Shown here: piece after piece, positions 1 to 8,445 of the stretch
Numbering within the stretch: position 1 is the first letter of the stretch
How the letters are laid out: the number at the start of each line of letters is the position of its first letter
Notes under the pieces: generated by a model
Seen by the model: the letters and a program-made list of their open reading frames with translations, nothing else
The model's database searches: none
Told to the model about the DNA's origin: nothing
Assembly (NCBI RefSeq): GCF_016427605.1
Contig: NZ_JAELXQ010000002.1
Coordinates: 434,001-498,000 of the forward strand
Reading direction: 5' to 3'
Source: Ochrobactrum sp. Q0168
GTDB taxonomy: Bacteria; Pseudomonadota; Alphaproteobacteria; Rhizobiales; Rhizobiaceae
Length of the DNA stretch: 64,000 nucleotides
Position numbers and translations under genes: made by a program

Positions 1-167
1 CGATATTGTGCCGGTATCTTCTCGCTCGGAATGGCAGGAAGAACATAGCCAGCATCAGTGACCGACGAGTAAGAGGCTGTGTAGAAGGTTCCGCCGACAG
101 TAGAGCAGCCAGCAAGTGCGCCTGCAAGAAAAAGTGCCGCCGTCAGTTTTAAGACGCGAGAATTCAT
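1..167 (-). CDS. Lipoprotein, probable L,D-transpeptidase (5' part only)
   Basis: The gene runs off the left edge of the window, so only about 55 N-terminal codons are present. The ATG at 167 follows a strong ribosome-binding site (GGGGGAA on the minus strand). The protein begins with a short basic N-terminus and a hydrophobic stretch, then a lipobox (LAGC), so it should be a lipid-anchored envelope protein. The residues after the lipobox (SYSSVTDAGYVLPAIPSEKI) resemble the start of rhizobial L,D-transpeptidases of the ErfK/YbiS/YkuD type, which make 3-3 peptidoglycan cross-links or attach outer-membrane proteins. The catalytic domain lies outside the window, so the enzyme assignment is an inference from the N-terminus; the lipoprotein call is firmer. 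It diverges from mmcB. Confidence 0.65.
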   Translation of the reverse strand, partial: MNSRVLKLTAALFLAGALAGCSTVGGTFYTASYSSVTDAGYVLPAIPSEKIPAQY

Positions 168-245
168 GCATTCCCCCAAGATAGAATCAATGTGCCGTCA
201 AAAGGAGCGAATCGCCCATTCCTGCTTGAAGATGCGCCAGTATTG

Positions 246-261
246 TTAACCGTACGTTAAC
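246..261. promoter_or_regulatory. Candidate CtrA-binding site
   Basis: TTAACCGTACGTTAAC matches the full consensus TTAAC-N6-TTAAC of the alphaproteobacterial cell-cycle regulator CtrA. It sits about 80 bp upstream of the lipoprotein start and about 90 bp upstream of mmcB, in an AT-rich divergent promoter region, so it could serve either gene. An envelope gene is a plausible CtrA target. Binding is inferred from the motif alone. Confidence 0.55.
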
Positions 262-351
262 CGTAAATTGAAAAATTCTTTATTAGGCCATTTTTCTGCC
301 TTTTTTCGCCTTGTTTAGCGGCCCAATACTCAAAAACCGACACAAAGAATC

Positions 352-891
352 ATGCGTTTTTGGTTGTTTCGCCCTGAAACCGCACGCAAAATGCGCGCCA
401 TGCCCATCGTGATTCCCAACCCGACCCACCCGCTGTCCGACGGACGGCAATCGGAAAACGCCATGCTTGTACGCCGTGGTGTGCAGCGCCTGTTTCTGGA
501 TATGGGGCTTGCGACCTTGCCCGAACTGCCGCTCGCGTCGGGTCGCCGCGCCGACCTCATCGCCGTCAGCCGCAAGGGTGAGATCTGGATTGTCGAGATC
601 AAGTCGTCGGTGGAGGACTGGAAGGCGGACCGCAAATGGCCGGACTATCGCGCCTATTGCGACCGGCTGTTTTTCGCCACCCATCCGGCGGTGCCGCGCG
701 AGATTTTCCCGGAGGAATGCGGCTTCATTCTCTCGGACGGCTATGGCGCGGAAATCCTACGCGATGCGCCGGAACACAAGCTAGCCGGCGCCACACGCAA
801 GGCGCTGATGCTGCGCTTTGCCCGCGCAGGCGCAGCGCGCCTGACTTATGCAGAACTTTCCGGGCTGGAAATGCCGGGCGGAGATTTCTGA
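352..891 (+). CDS. mmcB: MmcB family DNA repair protein
   Basis: A 179-residue protein of the MmcB family, PD-(D/E)XK-like putative nucleases found in alphaproteobacteria and linked to DNA-damage responses. The family core is visible: SDGRQSENAMLVRRGVQR, then GRRADLIAV followed by WIVEIKSSVEDW, giving the nuclease-type D...E-x-K set, and KWPDYRAYCDRLFFA. The C-terminal half is variable. The ATG at 352 is used here; in-frame ATGs at 391 and 400 are alternatives, and 400 (MPIVIPNP) fits the usual family N-terminus well. The ribosome-binding site is weak for all three. The gene stands alone and converges with prrA. The family assignment is secure; the biochemical activity is not established. Confidence 0.85.
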   Translation: MRFWLFRPETARKMRAMPIVIPNPTHPLSDGRQSENAMLVRRGVQRLFLDMGLATLPELPLASGRRADLIAVSRKGEIWIVEIKSSVEDWKADRKWPDYRAYCDRLFFATHPAVPREIFPEECGFILSDGYGAEILRDAPEHKLAGATRKALMLRFARAGAARLTYAELSGLEMPGGDF

Positions 892-906
892 TTAGCCGCA
901 AATGTC

Positions 907-1470
907 TTAACGCGGCGCGCGCTTGGCGAGGATGCGCTGCAAGGTGCGGCGATGCATGTTGAGGCGGCGGGCGGTTTCGGAAACATTGCGCTCGCACATT
1001 TCATAAACACGCTGGATATGCTCCCAGCGGACACGATCGGCGGACATCGGGTTTTCCGGCGGCGCGACCTTCTCGCCCGGACGGCGGGTCAGCGCGGCGA
1101 AGACTTCGTCCGCATCGGCGGGCTTCGACAGATAGTCGATAGCGCCGAGCTTCACCGCATTCACGGCGGTGGCGATATTGCCATAACCGGTGAGGACGAT
1201 GGCGCGCGTATCGGAACGGCGCAGGCGAATGGCTTCGATGACGTCGAGACCGTTGCCGTCTCCCAGCCGCATATCCACCACGGCATAGGCGGGCGCTGCG
1301 GCCTTGGCTGCGGCGATGCCTTCTTCAACCGATTCCGCTGTGGTCACCTGAAAGCCCCGGCTTTCCATGGCGCGGGCCAGGCGTTGCAAGAAAGGTTTGT
1401 CGTCATCAACCAGAAGAAGGGTGGGGTCGTTGCCTATGGCTTCGCTGTCTTCCTGCTTCAAGTCGTCCAT
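907..1470 (-). CDS. prrA: Redox response regulator PrrA (RegA/ActR family)
   Basis: A 187-residue response regulator paired with the sensor PrrB encoded just upstream. The receiver domain covers residues 16-130, with the acidic pocket VDDD, phospho-acceptor D66 (VVDMRLGDGNGL), T94 and K116. The C-terminus (about 150-185) is a Fis-type helix-turn-helix (NVSETARRLNMHRRTLQRIL), the highly conserved DNA-binding segment of RegA, PrrA, ActR and RoxR. In this family, phospho-RegA controls respiration, terminal oxidases and nitrogen or carbon metabolism as oxygen falls; in Brucella abortus PrrBA is reported to act with NtrYX in oxygen limitation. A GGAAG ribosome-binding site precedes the ATG at 1470. 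A 193-bp gap separates it from prrB, so it may have its own promoter. Confidence 0.93.
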   Translation of the reverse strand: MDDLKQEDSEAIGNDPTLLLVDDDKPFLQRLARAMESRGFQVTTAESVEEGIAAAKAAAPAYAVVDMRLGDGNGLDVIEAIRLRRSDTRAIVLTGYGNIATAVNAVKLGAIDYLSKPADADEVFAALTRRPGEKVAPPENPMSADRVRWEHIQRVYEMCERNVSETARRLNMHRRTLQRILAKRAPR

Positions 1471-1663
1471 CGGGTGCTTCCTGCCTGTATTTTTGATCCC
1501 TTATTGATACCCCTGCGTCAAAAAGTCAAATAGCCATTGAATCGTTGAAGCAATTTCTACGGCTATGAATCTTGCGCGAGACTATAAATCATTGGATTTA
1601 ATTAATAATTCTAAAAGACAACACAAGAAGTTGAGCAAAACAAATTTGAAAAAGCGTTTTGGC

Positions 1664-2965
1664 TCATACGCGGGTGAAGGTTGAACGCGGCCAAACCACT
1701 TTGACTTCCGCCCCCTGCCCCGGATTGCTTCGATTACGGAACGCAATCTGTGCACCGGAACGCTCCAGCAAGGTTTTTGCAATGAACAGGCCAAGGCCAA
1801 GCCCGCCGCCATTGCGGTTGTTGTCGCGGCTGGTCATATAAGGCTCGCCAATCCGGTCGAGGATCTCCGGCTTGAAGCCTTCGCCGTCGTCCTGAATGGT
1901 CACGCTGACCTGATTGTCTGTCCAGCCCCAGGTGACGCTGACATTGCCGCGCGCGAAATCGACCGCGTTTTCCACCAGATTGCCCAGCCCGTAAAGCAGG
2001 CCGGGATTGCGCCGGGTGACCGGCTCGGGCTTTGGCCCTTCCACCTTCTGCACCTCGATGGTGACCCCGAAATTGCGGTGCGGCGCAATCACCTCCTCGA
2101 TCAGCGAGGACAGCGGCAGACGCGACATGTGCTCCTCGTTTTCCGAGGAAAGGCTGGTCAGCCGTTGCAGAATCTCGCGGCAGCGCTGGGTCTGCGAATG
2201 CAACAGCGCAATGTCTTCCCCAAGTCCAGCATCGACCGGATTTTTGGCATAGGACCGCTGCATTTCCTTCACCACAAGCGCGATGGTGGCAAGCGGCGTG
2301 CCCAGCTCATGGGCGGCAGCGGCGGCCAACCCGTCCAGAGCGGTCAGGTGCTGCTCGCGCTGGAGAATGAGTTCCGCAGCGCTCAACGCATCGCCGAGCT
2401 GGCGCGCTTCTTCCGCGATGCGATAGGCATAGACGCCGGTAAAGCCCAGTGCGGATGTGATGGCGCACCAGATGCCGATCACAAAAAGGAAAGGCAGGTT
2501 CAGCTCTTCGCCCGGATACCAGGGCAGCGGTTCATGCCGGATGGAAAGCATGGAGGTGCAGGCCACAACCAGCAAAGCCAGCGTCAGCGTGTGCCGGGCC
2601 GAAAGTGAGGTGGCGGAAATGATGACCGGCACGATCATCAGGATGACGAACGGGTTTTGCAACCCGCCGGTGAGATAAAGCAGGCCGGCCAGCTGCAGAA
2701 TATCGAAGGCCAGCACGAGGCTCGCCGCTTCCGGGTTCAGTCGGTGATTGGTCGGGAAGCGAAAAGCCAGATAGAGATTGAGCCAGGCCGAGCAGGCAAT
2801 CAGCGCAAAACAGATGCCGACCGCAAAGGGGAATTGCAGATAAAGCGCCACCAGCATGACAGCTGCAGTCTGCCCGGCGATGGCCAGCCAGCGCACGCGA
2901 ACCAGCGTGGTCAAACGCGGGCGGCGCGAAAGATTGGAAGCGCGATTCTCGAACTCTGCGTGCAT
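1664..2965 (-). CDS. prrB: Redox sensor histidine kinase PrrB (RegB/ActS family)
   Basis: A 433-residue membrane sensor kinase. About six transmembrane segments fill residues 25-185. Between them lies GGLQNPF (100-106), the invariant GGxxNPF heptapeptide implicated in ubiquinone sensing by RegB. The H-box AAAHELGTPL carries the phosphorylated H219, and C262 in the dimerisation region (QTQRCREIL) corresponds to the redox-active cysteine of RegB. The C-terminal ATPase domain has the N-box (NLVENAVDFA) and a glycine-rich DDGEGF / GGGLGLGLFIA. It should autophosphorylate and pass phosphate to PrrA according to quinone-pool and thiol state. The ATG at 2965 is preceded by GAGGGA at rather long spacing. 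Confidence 0.94.
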   Translation of the reverse strand: MHAEFENRASNLSRRPRLTTLVRVRWLAIAGQTAAVMLVALYLQFPFAVGICFALIACSAWLNLYLAFRFPTNHRLNPEAASLVLAFDILQLAGLLYLTGGLQNPFVILMIVPVIISATSLSARHTLTLALLVVACTSMLSIRHEPLPWYPGEELNLPFLFVIGIWCAITSALGFTGVYAYRIAEEARQLGDALSAAELILQREQHLTALDGLAAAAAHELGTPLATIALVVKEMQRSYAKNPVDAGLGEDIALLHSQTQRCREILQRLTSLSSENEEHMSRLPLSSLIEEVIAPHRNFGVTIEVQKVEGPKPEPVTRRNPGLLYGLGNLVENAVDFARGNVSVTWGWTDNQVSVTIQDDGEGFKPEILDRIGEPYMTSRDNNRNGGGLGLGLFIAKTLLERSGAQIAFRNRSNPGQGAEVKVVWPRSTFTRV

Positions 2966-3071
2966 GTTCTGTTGTCCCTCTATCCTGCCCCTTATGGGGC
3001 AAGCGAAGACAGGAATGCAAGCGGAACTGCGTTATCCGGTCGCAGGTGATACATGCATCTTTGGGAGTGCG

Positions 3072-5594
3072 TTATGTCCCGCGCGGCTTTGCCCGGCGGG
3101 TTGCTTCTGCATTGGCGGGATCTTCCGGCCAGACATGTTTGGGATAGCGCCCACGCATGTCGGACCGCACATCAGCCCATGATCCTTTCCAGAAACCCGG
3201 CAGATCGCGGGTGATCTGGATCGGGCGATGGGCGGGCGACAGCAATTCCAGCAACAATGGCACCTTGCCATTGGCGATGGAAGGATGCACACCAAGACCG
3301 AACAGTTCCTGCACGCGAACGGCGAGCACCGGCTCTTCGGCATCGTAGCGGATCGGGATATGCGAGCCGGTCGGCACGGTAAAATGCGTCGGCGCAAGTT
3401 GATCCACACTGCGCTGAAGGTCGAAGGGCACAAGGCTCATCAGGCCGTTTTTCAACACATGACCGGGAATGCGGTCGAGCTGCGCTTCGCCGGTCAGAAA
3501 GGGCAGCAGCCAGTCTTCCAGCGTTTCCAGCAAATGCTCATCGTCCATGGATGGCCATGGATCGCCAAGCCCGCGATAAAGCCAGCCAAGACGGCGGCGC
3601 AGAATATCGGTTTCCTTGCCCCAAGGCAGAATGCCAAGCCCATGCTCGCGCACCGCGGCAATCACGCCCTCATCGGCAGCACTGCCCGATGGCGCGGCCA
3701 ACGGCTTTTCCGACAGGGCGATGGCGCCGATGCGCACGGCTTCTCGCGCCCGAAGCGCGTTCTTTTCGGGATCGTAGACAACCTGCCGCCCGCTCTCGAT
3801 CCGCTCGCCAAGGGCTGACCGGATTTCCGTTTCCGATACTTCGGCAGCCGAAAGAATGCGCGCGCGTCCTGCCTTGCCCGACATATCCGCCACGACCAGC
3901 CAGGGCGCGCGGCTGAGGCTGATCGCACTATCCACCTCCCCGCCGCGACCATTGGCCAGCAGAAACTGCCCGGTCTGGCCACGCGCTCTGGCGATCCGGT
4001 CGGGATAGGCGTCGATGAGCATACGACCGATGCCCGATCCGGCGGGCGCGCCCTGAATGGGCACATTGGCGGCAAGGCGCTTTGCGAGACCTTTGGCCCT
4101 TTGAGTGCGGTCCGAACGATCATTGCGCAAGCGCGAAAACCGGGTGTCCAGATCGGTTTCGTTGCCGCCAAGGCCACGCTCCGTCAAAAGCACAGCCAGT
4201 TCGGCAGCTTTTAAGGCTTCGCCGCGCTTGCCCGCCTCGGCCACCATATGCGCAAGACGCGCGGGCAGAGCGAGCTGACGCATTGCTTCGCCGTCGGGGG
4301 TCAGACGCCCGGCCTCGTCGAGCGCGCCAAGCCTGCGCAACAAAGCGCGGGCTTCGTTCAGCGCCGGTTTTGGCGGCGCATCAAGAAAGGCAAGTGTTGC
4401 CGGATCGGTCACGCCCCAAGCGGCGCTGTCGAGCACGAGGCCGGACAGGTCGGCTTCCAGAATTTCCGGTGGCGAAAAGGCGGGCAGCGATGCCGTCTGC
4501 CCCTGATGCCAGAGGCGAATGGCAATGCCCGGCTCCGTTCGCCCGGCGCGGCCCGCCCGCTGATCGGCGCTGGCGCGGGATGTGCGCACGGTTTCCAACC
4601 GCGTCAGGCCGGTGGCCGGTTCATATTTCGGCAGGCGGGCCAGCCCGCTGTCGATCACCACGCGCACGCCGTCAATCGTGATGGAGGTTTCGGCAATCGA
4701 GGTGGCCAGAACCACCTTGCGCTTGCCTTCCGGTGCAGGCTTGATCGCCGCATCCTGATCGCGGCCTTCCATCGCGCCATAAAGCGGCGCCAGCATCACA
4801 TGGGCCGGCACGCGATCTTCCAGAAGCCGCAGCGTGCGTTCGATCTCGCCCTGCCCCGGAAGGAAAGCCAGAATGCTGCCTGTCTCGTCGGCCAGCGCAT
4901 CGCGAATGCTGCGCGCCATCGCGTCTTCCACGCGCTCGTCGGCTTTCCGTTCGCGGTAACGAATATCGACGGGAAAGGCCCGGCCCTCGCTTTCGATCAC
5001 CGGCGCATCGCCCAGAAGGGCCGCCACGCGCGCACCGTCGAGCGTTGCCGACATGACCAGAATTTTCAGATCGTCGCGCAAAGCCGCCTGCACATCAAGC
5101 GCCAGCGCCAGCCCGAAATCCGCATCGAGGCTACGCTCGTGAAACTCGTCGAACAGCACCGCCGCCACGCCCTTGAGGTCGGGATCATCAAGGATCATCC
5201 GGGCAAAGACGCCCTCGGTGACAACGAGGATTTTCGTCCTGCCCGACACCTTGCTTTCCAGACGCATGCGGTAACCGACCGTTTCGCCCGGCTCCTCGCC
5301 CAGAAGCTCAGCCATGCGGCGGGCAGCCGCGCGGGCAGCAAGACGCCTCGGCTCAAGCAGTACGATCATGCCATCGCCGCGCCACTTCGCATCCAGCATG
5401 TGGATCGGCACCAGCGTCGTCTTGCCTGCGCCCGGCGGCGCGACAAGAACCGCGCTTGCATGGGTGTCCATGGCCGCATCCAGTTGCGGCAGAATGCGTG
5501 TAACGGGAAGATCGGGCAGGCGCGTCAAAAGAATATCCGTCAAAGAGGGGCAGCAGCGTTTGTGCTTATCACATAAGCGCACGCCATTATCCAT
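3072..5594 (-). CDS. hrpB: ATP-dependent helicase HrpB
   Basis: An 840-residue DEAH-type helicase of the HrpB family. Walker A is APPGAGKTT (52-60), motif II is DEFH (149-152), SAT follows near 183, and the motif VI region is QRAGRAGRTEPG. The C-terminal half matches the HrpB-specific region, ending near HVWPEDPANAEATRRAK. HrpB proteins are common in bacteria but their substrate is poorly defined, so RNA remodelling is presumed. The first 17 codons before LTDILLTRLPDLPVT are unlike the family; a TTG at 5543 would give the usual length, but its ribosome-binding site is no better than that of the ATG at 5594. The gene diverges from the hexosaminidase gene. Confidence 0.92.
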   Translation of the reverse strand: MDNGVRLCDKHKRCCPSLTDILLTRLPDLPVTRILPQLDAAMDTHASAVLVAPPGAGKTTLVPIHMLDAKWRGDGMIVLLEPRRLAARAAARRMAELLGEEPGETVGYRMRLESKVSGRTKILVVTEGVFARMILDDPDLKGVAAVLFDEFHERSLDADFGLALALDVQAALRDDLKILVMSATLDGARVAALLGDAPVIESEGRAFPVDIRYRERKADERVEDAMARSIRDALADETGSILAFLPGQGEIERTLRLLEDRVPAHVMLAPLYGAMEGRDQDAAIKPAPEGKRKVVLATSIAETSITIDGVRVVIDSGLARLPKYEPATGLTRLETVRTSRASADQRAGRAGRTEPGIAIRLWHQGQTASLPAFSPPEILEADLSGLVLDSAAWGVTDPATLAFLDAPPKPALNEARALLRRLGALDEAGRLTPDGEAMRQLALPARLAHMVAEAGKRGEALKAAELAVLLTERGLGGNETDLDTRFSRLRNDRSDRTQRAKGLAKRLAANVPIQGAPAGSGIGRMLIDAYPDRIARARGQTGQFLLANGRGGEVDSAISLSRAPWLVVADMSGKAGRARILSAAEVSETEIRSALGERIESGRQVVYDPEKNALRAREAVRIGAIALSEKPLAAPSGSAADEGVIAAVREHGLGILPWGKETDILRRRLGWLYRGLGDPWPSMDDEHLLETLEDWLLPFLTGEAQLDRIPGHVLKNGLMSLVPFDLQRSVDQLAPTHFTVPTGSHIPIRYDAEEPVLAVRVQELFGLGVHPSIANGKVPLLLELLSPAHRPIQITRDLPGFWKGSWADVRSDMRGRYPKHVWPEDPANAEATRRAKPRGT

Positions 5595-5739
5595 ATTCGA
5601 AACCCGCCCGAACAGGCCCCCGCGCTCCTGACGCCTCGGGAAACAGTAAAACTCGACCCAATAAAAGTATTTCTGTATATTTTATTTATAGAACTGCGCA
5701 TATTGTTTTTAAATAGGCTTTTCAGGGAAATAAATCGGG

Positions 5740-7467
5740 ATGAATATTAGCAAAAGAGAATTTTTAAAGGGGTTTATTCTTTCCAGCTTCGCGGCAGGTC
5801 TGGCGACATTGGGTCTTCCCGGCCAGACAAATGCAGCGGCAAAGGGCACGGATGCCACTATTCCTCTCATCCCGACGCCGCACAGGATGAACAAATTGGG
5901 TGGAAAATTCCGCATCGAGAACAGCGCCACGATCACCTATGACGACCCCGCGATTGAAAACAGTATTGTTGTTTTCAAAGAAGCATTGCGCCCCTTCTCG
6001 GATATAAAGCTGGAAAACGCACGGCGTTCCGGCTTGAACGCGTCCAAGGGGGCCATTCATCTCGAAATCGGCCCGACACCGGAAATCGAAGAAATTCCCC
6101 GGGCGACGGGCCTGTCGCCAGCCGAACACGACGATCTGGACGAGCGCTATTTTCTGCGAACCGATAAGACCGGCGTCGTCATCAAGGCGCGCAGTGCGCA
6201 AGGACTTGCCATGGGTCTGACCACGCTTTTGCAGATAATCATCACCGCGCCACAACAGAATGCAGGCGGCATTGAAATTCCTGCCGTCCGCATCGTGGAC
6301 GGCCCGCATTTTAAGTGGCGCAGTTTCCATCTCGATGTGGCCCGGCATTATTTCACCAAAGATGAAATCAAGGCGGTGATCGATCTGATTGCGTTCTACA
6401 AATTCAACGCGCTCGATCTGCATCTCACCGATGACGAGGCATGGCGCATTGAAGCGGCAAGACCGGAAGGCAAGCAGCCGGATGAGGAGCCCATCTATAC
6501 GCGCGCCGATTTGAACGAGATCGTCGCCTATGCGCAGGCGCGTCACATCACCGTCATCCCATCCTCCGATGCGCCGGGCCACGCGGCGGCACTGATCAGG
6601 CTTCACCCGGAACTTGCGGCGGGCAGCAATGTTCAGCGCTTCGAATTGACGCCGGGCGTGGTCCAGCATCGCGCATGGCTCAACCCCGATCTGCCCGAGA
6701 GCTTCAAGGTCTACGACGAGATCATCGCCTATCTGTCGGATGTTTTTCCCGGACGTTGGCTCGATATGGGCGGCGATGAAGCTTTTGGAATGCCGGAGGA
6801 CCTTTATACGAAATTCGTCCGGCATCAGCATAAGGCGGCGGTGCTGGCGGGGAAGAAGCCAATCGCCTGTCAGGAAACCATGCGGGCCGGTCTCGACCGC
6901 GATATCGTCGTTCAGCACTGGATTTCCACCGACCCTAAATATGCCAATATGGAACTCGGCGCTCAGATGGGATCGCAGCAGGCGTTCCTGTTGCAGAAAA
7001 TGGTCGTCAAGAATGTCCAAAACAGTTTGAACGACCTCAACCGCGCGATGGAGCGCGAGCTTCCGATCCTGCTCACGCCCTTTGCCCATAGCTATCTCGA
7101 CGTTCCCTATAAGGAGGACTCCATTCAGCCCGAACAGGCGGCCCTCAAGGGACGTCTTGGATTGCGCACCTATCGGCCCCAGACCATTGAGGAATATTAT
7201 GACTGGCATCCGGGCAAATCCCTGCCGGGCAAAGGTAAGGGCGCGCACATCGCAGGCGTCGGAGCTGCAATCTGGTGCGAAACGATCAAGAGTTTCGACG
7301 ATCTGACCTTTCTGATCCTACCGCGCCTGCCCGGCATGGCGCAAAAGGGATGGAGTACCGTTTCCAGCAGCCCATGGCAGAGGCACAGCGCGGCCCTTCC
7401 CGCCCATGGAACGGTCTGGGAGAAAAGCAAACTCAGCTTCTTCAAGTCAGAACTGATAAGGTGGTAG
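5740..7467 (+). CDS. Beta-N-acetylhexosaminidase (GH20), Tat-type export signal
   Basis: A 575-residue family 20 glycoside hydrolase, which removes terminal beta-linked GlcNAc or GalNAc from glycans. The N-terminus carries SKREFLKGF, a lysine-arginine variant of the Tat motif, followed by a hydrophobic stretch ending near residue 33, so the enzyme is probably exported folded to the periplasm. Residues 40-180 form the GH20b domain; the catalytic barrel includes HLTDDEAWRIE, and the D346-E347 pair in MGGDEAF is the diagnostic acid/base set of GH20. The upstream 100 bp is very AT-rich (5650-5730) and probably holds the promoter. Peptidoglycan-derived or host glycans are possible substrates; the sequence does not decide. 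The 3' end is 36 bp before the start of the next gene. Confidence 0.9.
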   Translation: MNISKREFLKGFILSSFAAGLATLGLPGQTNAAAKGTDATIPLIPTPHRMNKLGGKFRIENSATITYDDPAIENSIVVFKEALRPFSDIKLENARRSGLNASKGAIHLEIGPTPEIEEIPRATGLSPAEHDDLDERYFLRTDKTGVVIKARSAQGLAMGLTTLLQIIITAPQQNAGGIEIPAVRIVDGPHFKWRSFHLDVARHYFTKDEIKAVIDLIAFYKFNALDLHLTDDEAWRIEAARPEGKQPDEEPIYTRADLNEIVAYAQARHITVIPSSDAPGHAAALIRLHPELAAGSNVQRFELTPGVVQHRAWLNPDLPESFKVYDEIIAYLSDVFPGRWLDMGGDEAFGMPEDLYTKFVRHQHKAAVLAGKKPIACQETMRAGLDRDIVVQHWISTDPKYANMELGAQMGSQQAFLLQKMVVKNVQNSLNDLNRAMERELPILLTPFAHSYLDVPYKEDSIQPEQAALKGRLGLRTYRPQTIEEYYDWHPGKSLPGKGKGAHIAGVGAAIWCETIKSFDDLTFLILPRLPGMAQKGWSTVSSSPWQRHSAALPAHGTVWEKSKLSFFKSELIRW

Positions 7468-7505
7468 AAGACTGTTCTTTCGCACCTATTCTGCCAGGAA
7501 CAGAG

Positions 7506-7946
7506 ATGATCCATATCCGTAAATCTATTCCAACCGATGCCCCGGCTCTCACCGAAATCTGGCGAGCCAGCGTGCGCGCCACGCATGACTTTCTGAGCTC
7601 CGACGATTTCCGGGAAATCGAAAAGCTGGTCGGTGAGCAATATCTGCCGAATGTAGAAGTCGATGTGATCGAGGATGACGGTAAGCCGGTTGGCTTCATG
7701 GGCATGACCGGCAACAATATCGACAGCCTGTTCATCGCGCCAGACCAGCGGGGCAAGGGCATCGGCAAGCGGCTGATTGCCCACGCGCAATCCCTCAATG
7801 GCAACACGCTGACTGTCGATGTGAACGAGCAGAACACGCAAGGCGTGGGCTTTTATCGCCATCTGGGCTTTGTCGAGACAGGCAGATCCGAAACTGACGA
7901 TCAGGGACGCCCTTATCCGCTGCTGCATCTCAAGCTTGAGGCTTAA
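7506..7946 (+). CDS. GNAT acetyltransferase, YjaB-like
   Basis: A 146-residue single-domain N-acetyltransferase of the GNAT superfamily, similar over its whole length to E. coli YjaB as I recall it (ATHDFLSSDDF near the start, NIDSLFIAPDQRGKGIGKRL for acetyl-CoA binding, VNEQNTQGVGFYRHLGF, and a YPLLHL C-terminus). The pyrophosphate-binding motif is QRGKGIG. The acceptor is unknown. The start at 7506 has AGGA 9-10 bases upstream; the open frame extends further 5' into the hexosaminidase gene, but that part is not related to GNATs. It may be co-transcribed with the hexosaminidase gene, whose stop is 36 bp upstream. Confidence 0.85.
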   Translation: MIHIRKSIPTDAPALTEIWRASVRATHDFLSSDDFREIEKLVGEQYLPNVEVDVIEDDGKPVGFMGMTGNNIDSLFIAPDQRGKGIGKRLIAHAQSLNGNTLTVDVNEQNTQGVGFYRHLGFVETGRSETDDQGRPYPLLHLKLEA

Positions 7947-8005
7947 AATCCGGGCTGCGCCAATTGCAGAGAAAACCATTCTTGTAAAAGCCAATTCAGG
8001 AGCAA

Positions 8006-8034
8006 TTGACATACTCCCCCATAGTATATAGTTT
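8006..8034 (+). promoter_or_regulatory. frm promoter with FrmR-type operator
   Basis: A good -35 box TTGACA (8006-8011) overlaps an inverted repeat with a C-tract centre, ATACTCCCCCATAGTAT (8011-8027); the -10 region (TATAGT or TAGTTT, 8027-8034) begins at its end. TACT-(C/G)5-N-AGTA is the established operator form for the RcnR/FrmR/CsoR family. Its place between -35 and -10, just ahead of frmR, predicts repression by steric block and release when FrmR reacts with formaldehyde. Confidence 0.8.
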
Positions 8035-8055
8035 CTCGCGAGATCGGGAGGTTTC

Positions 8056-8346
8056 ATGCCGCATTCACCGGAAGACAAAAAGCGTGCGCTGACGCGCCTG
8101 CGCCGCATTCGCGGACAGGCGGAAGCGTTGGAACGCGCCGTGGAAGCGGGCACGGAATGCGCGGCGCTGCTGCAGCAGATCGCCGCTTTGCGCGGCGCGG
8201 CCAATGGCCTGATGGCGGAAGTTCTGGAAAGCCACTTCCGCGAGACCTTCGGGCAGGCGCGTGAGACCATTGCGCGCGATGTCGCGACAGACCCGGATGC
8301 CGAGATCGACCAGATCATGCAGATTTTGCGCACCTATCTGAAATAG
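8056..8346 (+). CDS. frmR: Formaldehyde-responsive repressor FrmR
   Basis: A 96-residue all-helical regulator of the CsoR/RcnR/FrmR family. It aligns closely with E. coli FrmR as I recall it ([39 protein letters not shown]). P2 and C35, the residues that formaldehyde cross-links in FrmR, are both present, as is H60. It lacks the extra metal ligands expected of a copper or nickel sensor. It should repress the operon from the operator at 8011-8027 and release DNA on reaction with formaldehyde. GGGAGG is the ribosome-binding site. It is the first gene of frmR-frmA-elaA-DUF1345-frmB. Confidence 0.93.
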   Translation: MPHSPEDKKRALTRLRRIRGQAEALERAVEAGTECAALLQQIAALRGAANGLMAEVLESHFRETFGQARETIARDVATDPDAEIDQIMQILRTYLK

Positions 8347-8445
8347 GACGCCAAACCAAACGAACTATTTGTTTTTGAGCCCATCCTGTCCGAAGATAGT
8401 TTCAAAAATCTCGGGATGCGCTCTATATCCAGAAGGAACATCGTC

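Noticed and set aside
5764..7248. Minus-strand open frame of 494 codons opposite the hexosaminidase
   Set aside because: The plus strand encodes the complete GH20 motifs; the antisense product is histidine- and arginine-rich with no recognisable domain.
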